Shown here one piece after another: positions 56,076 through 64,000 of a stretch of 64,000 nucleotides of DNA (position 1 is the stretch's first letter; each line of letters begins with the position of its first letter). Below the pieces are notes generated by a model. That model made no database searches. It worked only from the letters and a program-made list of their open reading frames with translations, and was not told where the DNA came from. This stretch comes from Flaccisagitta enflata (taxonomy: Eukaryota; Chaetognatha; Sagittoidea; Aphragmophora), in NCBI GenBank assembly GCA_965153355.1, contig OZ231127.1, positions 33,852,001 to 33,916,000 on the forward strand, in the 5' to 3' direction. The position numbers were made by a program, and so were the translations under genes.

Positions 56076-56902
56076 GGCCTCTTTATTCTTCTTCTCTGTT
56101 GAAAAGCAAAATTCTCTCCTGCCACGCTGCCGACCAGAAAAGTGAAGCCCCCCCCCCCTCCCCCTTCGCACTATACAGCAGCATGATGCCTACCACACTT
56201 ACTACGCTCGAAAAACTTTTTAGAAATCACTAAGCAGTGGACGAATTCACACCTAGACATGAGTCCAGCACTTCCCTGAAATTTTGAAATTTAATTTATT
56301 TGATTTCTTATCGATTGAACAATCAGTTTTTAATGGCTGTATCATCAGTGCAAATCTGACGAGGAATGCTACGTAAAACGCAGAACGACGTTGACAACAA
56401 ACTAATGTTCATGAGAATTCCTCCCTCTATTTTCAAATAAATTGAGATTTAGTTCAAGATATGATTCCAATTCAAATTGACTGTAAATCAAATTAGCGAC
56501 ATTGCAATGGAGCGGTAATCTTTAAACTGCAATATGCAAATCATCCTAAAGCTGATATCAATTGCAATTCTTCAACCATCATTTCTCCCTTTATTACGTC
56601 TCCATCTTCGTCTCCGTCATCGTTTTCGTCATCGTCTTCGTCTTCTTCCTCCGTCTTCCCCTTCTTCCCCTTCTTCTCCTTCTTCTTCTTGGACCTGCCG
56701 ATATCTTTCTTACCCTGCCGACAAGCGACGCTGCTCGCAGCCCCAGAATCAAGATGGATAGACGGACCGACAAAGCGGGGTGTAGAGTTGCATAGCACGC
56801 CACTAAAATGCCCCCCACCCTATCCCACCAATTCCAACCCCGCTTCAAGTCGCAAAACCCTGCCATGAAAACCCACGAGATATTCAGTAGATGTTCAGTA
56901 AG
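56076..56902. other. No exon recognised
   Basis: It includes a TTC/TCG-rich stretch (56600-56700) and a minus-strand fragment of the CCGT-core family at 56756-56808 ('gcggggtgtagagttgcata'). Confidence 0.45.
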
Positions 56903-57123
56903 ACAAGGCCGGATAGCCGGCTTCCCCAGTCGCGTGCGGGAGGGCAGGGAGCCAGGGACCGTACTTGAGGTCACTTGATCATTTGGGCAGGAGTAAGGAG
57001 GCCAAAGACCGCGAAAACCCAAAAAAAGTAAAGTGTGACAGACCGACAGACGAACCAACGGATGGACCAACGGACAGACCAACGGATGAACCGACAAAGC
57101 GGGGTGTAGCGTAGCACGCGACT
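56903..57123 (-). mobile_element. CCGT-core hairpin element
   Basis: On the minus strand: AGTCGCGTGCTACGC..., 'acaccccgctttgtcggttc', GGTC/CCGT units, the 'cctgcccaaatgatcaagtg' block, GCACGCGACT and the end 'ccggccttgt'. Confidence 0.82.
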
Positions 57124-57204
57124 CAGAAGAACTTCCTGTCAAGGAATACACACACAGTTGTCACACAAATAATCATCATGTATATTCCATGACTAAAAGT
57201 TCTT

Positions 57205-57436
57205 TAGTTGCGGACACGCAACTCTTTTAGAGACTTTGTTCGTCCGTCCGTCCCTCGGTCCATTGGTAGGTGCGTGAGCAAAAGTTGAAAAGTGGGAAAG
57301 CAAGCTAAAAACATTTTAGATGCTATTTGTGAAAGTGTGTGTGTGTGGATGGGGGGGAGGAGATGTGGATGGGGGTTGGACACCCCTGCCCAGTGCCCAC
57401 CCGTCCGCAACGATAATGTTACCAGGCCTCGCTTGT
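57205..57436 (+). mobile_element. CCGT-core hairpin element
   Basis: The 5' hairpin AGTTGCGGACACGCAACT, a short CCGTCC core and the 3' block GTCCGCAAC, ending near 'ctcgcttgtt'. A solo inverted end of the long-TIR family ('ccatctaacgcttttgca') lies at about 57513-57530. Confidence 0.78.
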
Positions 57437-58077
57437 TTAATGAAATGTTATCAATAACTCTTCAACAAGTGATTCCCAGTGTTAAGACTAGACTTCTAGC
57501 CTTAAACTCTGGCCATCTAACGCTTTTGCAAATTGCGACTTTGATGATTTGTTTTGTGCCACTCTCTCCCACCAAGGCAGCTCCTTGTCCGTTTTTTGGA
57601 CCAGTCAAAGAACTTTAGATAGATATGATCTAGCTCCAAACGACTGACGACTGAATACCGAAATTTTGATCGTTAAGCTATGTCGCCTAGAGTGTTCCAA
57701 TCTGCTTGCAATATTGCAAATTATAGTTTGTTGAGAACTTTTTCTGACAGTTGAGTAGGGCAAAAGAACTGAAGAGGTAAGTTGGAGTGACAATACTTTT
57801 GGCTGAAGTGATTTTTTTTCATCCTTCAGAATAGAATAGGGGCGCGATCTTTCCTCCTTTTTCCATCCTCCTCCTTCCTGCGTGATGAGAGCTAATAATC
57901 TCCCAGTTACATTGTTTTAGCGCCTTAGAGTCCCCCGAGATCAAAGGAAAAATTGCCGACAAGAGAAAGAAAAAATCCGGCAAGAGAAGAGAGCGGAAAG
58001 GGAGAGAAGGTCCCAGCAAAACCAGGTCACGATGGATCACAAATTAAGGACCAAACAAGCAGACAGAACTTAGCAAG

Positions 58078-58079
<2 letters not shown>
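57437..58079. other. No exon recognised
   Basis: Apart from the solo long-TIR end at 57513, nothing is recognised. Confidence 0.4.

Positions 58080-58125
<46 letters not shown>
58080..58125. repeat. (GA)n microsatellite with flanking GACA units
   Basis: A GA array followed by scattered GACA/GAAA units to about 58500. Confidence 0.93.
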
Positions 58126-58128
<3 letters not shown>

Positions 58129-58980
58129 AGAGACAGACAAAGAGAGACAGACAGAAAGAGATAGAGACAAAAATATTTGTACTCCGACAGACTGACAGAT
58201 AGAAAGAGAGACAATGTGAGATAGAAACCGAGACGTACAGACAAATCACTTGACACAAAATCACAAGACACATTCAGTTCAGTTTGACGGACAACCAAAA
58301 ACAAAGAAAAAAATTATTTAGGATTGACACTCAGAATTACTAACAGACACAAAGAGAAACATTCTATTTGAAAAGATAGACGGACAAAAAAAAACAGAAG
58401 GATGGAAGGACAGGCAGACAGACAGACAGACAGACAGAAAGACAGAAAGACAGGCAGACAGACAAACAGACAAACAGACAGACAAACCAACAGATACAAG
58501 GACACTCCCACAGATAGACAGGCATGCAAGCAGGCAGACACCGGCAGAGCCAAATTGAGAATATGCCCTTGTGCACCTAGGTTTAAATCTTTTTTCTTTT
58601 CGCAGAAAGATAAGAAAATTCCAGATGTTCTTTATACGCGGAATCCAATATGATCGCTGATCGTGCCACACAAGAGGGGGCCACTCGGAAACTTTTTTCA
58701 AGGTTTGTCAAATCGATTATCTGCCTTTTGATAAAATGATTGCAATTGATCTTGAAATTTCCATTGTTCTTCGTTATGGACGAGTTATAAATTGCCCACT
58801 TTATAGCTTTATACGGATACGGTCTGTAAATCAAGGTGTTTATGTGTCATTTATCATTTGTATGTCTTTTGTTTTTTACGTCATTTTGTCCGTACGCATT
58901 TTTCGTAAGAATGATCTATCATTCAATGTAATTGGTATATCTGCCTCTTGTCTTTTTCTGAGGCTCATATCAGCGTTTTG

Positions 58981-59093
<113 letters not shown>

Positions 59094-59383
59094 AGTTCTT
59101 GCTCATTAAATCGTCTCTCTTACCCCCTCCCGGGCGCGGAATCTCTTACTTGTAAAAGTCACCTAAAATGGAAACATTTCAATTTTGACAAATGAGCAAC
59201 TGTATCATATCATAAACTAAAGAAAGTGATTATATCAATCAAGAAGTCGAATTAAAGATAAAGTATTGAGGTGGACTCATTTCTTATCTACAATTTTTTC
59301 GGTCTATCTATTACGGCGTTAGGCGTTAGGCTACCTCAGGCTCAACTCTTAGTAATTCTTTTCTACTACCCTGCTACCCTACT

Positions 59384-60151
59384 ACCCTGCTTTCAATATC
59401 GAGTGTTACCAGCAAAACCTTTATTGTGTCTAAAGTATATATTTTTGGAAATTCAGGTAGGATTTGCCAAAAAGCATATAACCTACCATTTGTTCATGCA
59501 AAATTTCAAAGGACTGGCTCAAGCCGATTGGCTTCCACATGATTTTGAATGAAAATGAGATAAACCCCATTAGAGGATTTTTTAAAAAATTGATTAACTG
59601 ACACTGTGACATTGAATCATTGTCATTTCTTAACTAATCAAGCAAAAATGACCAGATTTGTTTTGAAAGAAGGATTTTAGTCTCAGTTTATGTATCTCTG
59701 TAGGAAAAGACCAAATCTTCGAAATCTATGTGGAAAATCTGGGTTTTCCTTTGAATTTTCGAAGTTTGATCAGGTTTCAAATAACAACAACAACTGTATT
59801 TCAGCACCAAAATTCTTAAAGAATGGTGAAAAGCTAAAATCATACAAATTAAGTGTCAATTATTGACTGAACATAACTTATTTGGTCATTCCAGCTCATG
59901 ATGCACAAAGTTTATAAGGGTTCATACATATAAAATCGCTCAAAAATGTGTTTTTTTGGCAAATTTTGCTCAAATTTTATCAAATTTCAAAAACATGTGG
60001 ACGATAAACCGCTAGACCCAGCATGACGAAATTTTGCATGAAATAATGGTAAGTTATGTGCTTTCAGACAAAACCAACCGGATTTTCTAAAAATAAATAA
60101 TTTAGACGCAATAAAGGTTTTGCTGGTAACACTCGATATTGAAAGCAGGTA
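59384..60151. mobile_element. Foldback element, ~768 bp
   Basis: Left 'ctgctttcaatatcgagtgt' and its continuation 'taccagcaaaacctttattg' recur exactly inverted at the right end. The arms remain similar for about 150 bp ('catgcaaaatttc'). There is no coding capacity. Outside the right arm is 'gtaccaaaaaaa', outside the left 'ctactaccc'; no clear target duplication. Confidence 0.87.
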
Positions 60152-60364
60152 CCAAAAAAAGCGCGGAGAAAATGTCTTGTTATTTTTGAAAATCCTCTAC
60201 TTTCTGGAGGGGGTGGGTTGGGGGAAAGGGTTATAAAAAGGGGGCAAAGGGAAAGAGTAAAGACAGGATCCTGATGTGAAGTTTGATATCGAATTTCTTT
60301 ACTCCAAAGTGGAAAGTGACTCAATTTAAAAAGGAAACTGAGTTTAAGGGGAAAAAATGAAAGA

Positions 60365-60403
<39 letters not shown>

Positions 60404-60561
60404 AGGAAATTCAAAACGGATCATGAGATGAATCCATCCAGGGATATAACCATTTGGGCTATCTCAATATGATGACGTCAGATGCTCCAGCTGAGTGATG
60501 TGTTGACGGGGCATTCCATGGGGCCGATATGTTTTTGCTGATTTAAGCATCCAGATAAATA
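60152..60561. other. Non-coding, short (GA)n at 60371-60399
   Basis: No supported exon. Confidence 0.4.
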
Positions 60562-60909
60562 CCTTATTTCTTGCATTTATCGCCCCCCCTCTAATTAGCG
60601 CCCCCCCCCCCTTTTCATAAAGGGATGTGCTAATGACAACAGTGATCTTTTGAGAAAAAAAATCATACAAAATTCATTGGAAATTCAAATTTTTGGAAAA
60701 GACCATATGAGAATAAGATACAATACAATAAAATATTGTCTTTTTTAGTGAACTACTGTTTTGAATTCTAAGAAAATTGTAAAAAAGAGTAAATTTCATG
60801 ATACATTTTTTAGCCATTAGTGAATACGGGGCGTTAATTGCAAGTTTAAAACAACAATGTTTCATTTCAATTTCAAAAGCGCCCGGGGCGCTATTTACAA
60901 GAAATACGG
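60562..60909. mobile_element. TA-flanked MITE, 348 bp
   Basis: The left end CCTTATTTCTTGCATTTATC and the right end inverted CCGTATTTCTTGTAAATAGC, both followed by GCCCC, are flanked by TA (60560-60561 and 60910-60911). The short inverted ends and TA duplication fit Tc1/mariner-type mobilisation. Confidence 0.75.
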
Positions 60910-61136
60910 TAAGTCAAAATTCTTTTTGCGTTGCCCAACCGTATTACTGTCCCTGTCCACTCGCATTACTGTCCCTGCTCACCCGCAAGCGGCTACTTTT
61001 TGGCCATGCATCCGGCCGTGTTTTTTTTTTTTTTTTGTTTTTTTTTGGGGGGTTTGAGCCATGCCTATCGAAGAATTGTAGCAAATCTTTGTCATCGTTT
61101 TCTTTTGGAAGCGAAAGTGCAAATAGGGTGCTTCTT

Positions 61137-61357
61137 GATGCGCGACTCTAAACCCTGCTTTGTCCGTCGGTCGGTCGGCAGGTCGGTTGGTCTGTTGGTC
61201 GGTTAGTTGGTTGGTCAGTCACATTTTACTTTTTTTACTTTTTCGGCGTTCACAAGCGATTTTTGTATAACTGCCTCAGCCCAAATGCATGGTTAGCCTT
61301 TTTATCACTGCCCCTGCCCACCGCACGCGACTTGGGTAGCTGTGCATCCGCCCTTGT
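61137..61357 (+). mobile_element. CCGT-core hairpin element
   Basis: It starts at 'gatgcgcgactctaaaccct', has GGTCGG units, a conserved 'cactgcccctgcccaccgca' block with CGCGACT, and ends 'catccgcccttgtt'. The 5' arm of the hairpin is degraded. A related fragment precedes it at about 60945-61022. Confidence 0.72.
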
Positions 61358-61375
61358 TTTGTTGATGGTTTAATA

Positions 61376-61931
61376 CAGTGTGTTTCACATCAAATTACAC
61401 CAAAGAAAACGTTGCCATTTTACTTTGAAATAGGGTAGATCAATTCTGAAAAAAGTTTCATGCAGAAAAATTGTTCCAATTTTTTGTCCCCAAATTTCAT
61501 AGAGCTGAGTTGAGAACTCTGTTCTCAAAATCAATTCATAATAATCTATAGATTTTGGAGAGACAAAAAGTGGTGAAAAACGCTCATTTCTTGATATTTA
61601 CAGAGAAACATTGAATCAATGCTAGTAAAATTCTGTTTATTTATTTTTGTCAAATTATATGATCTAAACTATCAAATGAAAAAAAGAAGTACAAAAACAA
61701 AAAAAATTGTTTAGAAATAATCAATTTTAATATTTTTTCATTATTGGACTGAAAATTGACTGTAATTCAAATTGGGATAGTGGTCAAAATTTTCCGCCCA
61801 GGTCTATGAAATTTTTCTATAAAAAATTGGAACTATTTTTCTACACAATTCTTTTTTCAGAATTGATTTATGACGAGTCAAAGTCAAATGGCAACGTTTT
61901 CTTTCGTGTAATTTGATGTGAAACACCCTGT
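61376..61931. mobile_element. Tc1/mariner-type MITE, 556 bp, TA duplication
   Basis: The left end CAGTGTGTTTCACATCAAAT and the right end inverted CAGGGTGTTTCACATCAAAT, continuing with TTACAC and AAAGAAAACGTTGCCATTT in both, are flanked by TA (61374-61375, 61932-61933). The inner arms are related almost to the centre. No transposase frame. Confidence 0.9.
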
Positions 61932-62172
61932 AATCATGCAGCCAAAGAGATTCCTTCTGTCACTGGGACTATACTTCAGACGTTTTCCATACCGGATGAT
62001 TAGAAAATTAAATGACTTATGAACATGAACTTTAATCTCCCGGCTGCTAGCTGCTATGTCTATTGCCTAAATTGCCACTAAATTGGCAGCTTGTAAGAAT
62101 ACATTTTTGGCACAAAGAAGCATACTGTCTTGATCGGTTACACTAAAAGATGAACATACTACTCGACTGAAA

Positions 62173-62431
62173 AACAGGGCCGGATACACGGCTACCCCAG
62201 TCGCGTGCGGGTGGGCAGGGGCCGTAATTGAGGTCACCAGATAATTTGGGCAGGAGCAGCAAGGCCGAAAACCGCAAAAACCTAGAAAAAGTAAAGTGTG
62301 ACGGACGGACGGACGGACAGACGGACGGACGGACGGACGGACGGACGGACGGACGGACGGACGGAGGAACCGACGGACGGACCGACGGACGGACCGACAA
62401 AGCGGGGTGCAGAGTCGCGTAGCACGCGACT
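62173..62431 (-). mobile_element. CCGT-core hairpin element, large core
   Basis: Minus strand: AGTCGCGTGCTACGCGACTC, then about 90 bp of CCGT units, the 'gcggttttcggccttgctgc' region, 'gcccctgcccacc', GCACGCGACTGGGG and a GCCG...CGGCC hairpin. All blocks are present, making this a good reference copy. Confidence 0.88.
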
Positions 62432-62944
62432 AAAAAAACCGCAGCCTCTTATGAGTTGATGAATAAGAAAAAGATCTGTATCTCAAACGGTTTAGGAGCT
62501 AGAGCTTGTCAATGTTATCTTCTAATTTGTGAAATTATTCATTTTTCAATGGGATTGCAAACTGATAATGGCAACGTTTCTACTCATTCTTATGCCATTT
62601 CTAAACGAATAAAGCTAGAATTGCCAGATTGGAGCCAAATGAAAGATCTTTTCAAGCTTTCTAACAGGCTAATATTTTGATAAGTTCTCTTGAAATTCAG
62701 CATGGCAATTTACCATTTTGAGAACTTTATAATGTACTGCAATCGATCCTAGATTTTGGTCGGTAACCACTTGTACCTCCGTCGTACTTGTCTTCTTCCT
62801 CCTCATGCTCTTCCACTCCCCTTCTTTTGCTCTTCTTTGAACCCTCATCAAGGTTTTTATCCATTCTCTCAAATATCTCAATCCATTCTTTCCACTCTCT
62901 ACGGGCAATCCGGCAACGTTTCTTTTTCTGTCTTCTATTACCTT
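62432..62944. other. No exon recognised
   Basis: Unassigned sequence leading into the terminal polypyrimidine region. Confidence 0.4.
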
Positions 62945-63990
62945 CATCTTCTTCTTCTTCTTCTTCTTCTTCTTCTTCTTCTTCTTCTTCTTCTTCTTCT
63001 TCTTCTTCTTCTTCTTTTTCCTTTTCTTTTTCTTTTTCTTTTTGTTCGTCTTCTTCATCTTCCTCTTCATCTTCCTCTTCTCGACTTTTTCTTCTCTAGC
63101 TTTTTCATTTTCTTTTCCTACTTTTCTTTTTCTACTTTTCTTTTTCTCCTACTTCATCCTCTTCTTCTTTTTCTTCTTCTTTTTCTTTTTCATTTCTTTT
63201 TCTTTTTCTTTTTCTTTTTCTTTTTCTTTTTCTTTTTCTTTTTCTTCTTCATGATTTTCTTCTTCTTTTATCATTTTTCCCTCTTTTATTTTTTCCCCTT
63301 CTTCTTCTTCTTCTTCTTCTCCTTCTTCTTCTTCTTCTTCTTCTTCTTCTTCTTCTTCTTCTTCTTCTTCTTCTTCTTCTTCTTCATCATTTTCTTCTTC
63401 TTTTATTCTTTCCCTCTTTTTTCTTTTTTTTCTTTTTCTTCTTCTTCTTCTTCTTCTTCTTCTTCTTCTTTTTCTTCTTCTTCTTCTTCTTCTTCTTCTT
63501 CTTCTTCTTCTTCTTCTTCTTCTTCTTCTTCTATTTCTTCATCATTTTCTTCTTCTTTTATTCTTTTCCCTCTTTTTTCTTTTTTTTTCTCTTCCTTTTC
63601 TTCTTCTTCTTCTCTTTTTTTCTTCTTCATCTTTTTTTTCTTTTTCTTCTTCTTCTTTTTCTTCTTCTTCTTCTTCTTTTATCCTTTTTCTTTTTCTTTT
63701 TCTTTTTCTTTTTCTTTTTCTTTTTCTTTTTCTTCTTCTTCTTCTTCTCTTCTTCTTCTTCTTCTTTCTTCTTTCTTCTTCTTCTTCTTCTTCTTCTTCT
63801 TCTTCTTCTTCTTCTTCTTCTTCTTCTTCTTCTTCTTCTTCTTTTTCTTTTTCTTCTTCTTCTTCTTCTCCCTCTTCTTCACTTTCTTCTTCCTCTTTTT
63901 CCTGCCTCTGCTCTTCCTTTCCTCTGTCGGGATTTGCGATTTTTCGTTGCTTCTTCATCGATCTTTCTTTCTTTCTTTCTCTCTCTCTCT
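62945..63990. repeat. ~1-kb polypyrimidine tract, (TTC)n and (CTTTTT)n
   Basis: Pyrimidine-dominated on the + strand: TTC blocks at 62945-63015, 63299-63385, 63435-63530 and 63775-63842, and CTTTTT blocks at 63190-63246 and 63685-63735. Lys/Glu/Arg-rich minus-strand frames are artefacts. Assembly length here is likely unreliable. Confidence 0.95.
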
Positions 63991-64000
63991 GATTTTCTCG

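Overview
The window is eukaryotic nuclear DNA, most likely from an invertebrate animal. Coding sequence is split into short exons with GT/AG boundaries and matching codon phases. One gene is an integrin alpha chain ending in the GFFK-type cytoplasmic motif, a holozoan/metazoan protein. I cannot place the species further. Gene density is low. Most of the window is microsatellite, minisatellite and small non-autonomous transposable elements, many of them foldback-shaped and some nested.

Layout. (1) 1.98-15.3 kb, + strand: a gene for an M20-family metallopeptidase of the PM20D1/Cps1 type. Five phase-compatible exons are visible (first exon 7156-7338), plus a second homologous first exon at 1981-2145. 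The 3' half was not found, and the usual catalytic Glu is Gln. (2) 15.3-25.2 kb: no host exon recognised. It holds a foldback element, the 3' tail of a non-LTR reverse transcriptase (17.1-17.8 kb), a non-LTR element that keeps a broken ORF1 and a 3' tail but shows no reverse transcriptase (18.4-20.5 kb), a 1.2 kb inverted duplication with another element in its centre (22.8-24.0 kb), and (CA)n arrays. (3) 25.2-37.2 kb, + strand: seven exons of the C-terminal half of an integrin alpha subunit (legs, membrane span, tail). Its introns are packed with TA-flanked and hAT-like elements. (4) 37.2-42.7 kb: a long palindrome carrying a nested element with an 8-bp target duplication, then (CAA)n arrays. 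(5) 42.7-49.0 kb, - strand: eight exons that join to an exact 3009-nt reading frame (1002 residues). It encodes a predicted five-span membrane protein with a cysteine-rich loop, an acidic tail and four C-terminal EF-hands. I do not recognise this family. (6) 49-64 kb: no host exon recognised, only dispersed elements, several TA-flanked foldback elements and very long polypyrimidine tracts.

Two repeat families stand out. One, with at least 20 copies, has a CCGT-rich core and a 5' hairpin whose first ~10 nt are the reverse complement of a subterminal 3' block. Different copies carry different sequences but keep this pairing, and a short hairpin precedes the 3' end. This resembles Helentron-associated (HINE) elements. 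The second has ~50-100 bp inverted ends enclosing minisatellite arrays whose unit differs from copy to copy. The protein-coding genes are not an operon and show no obvious functional link beyond all encoding predicted membrane-anchored proteins.
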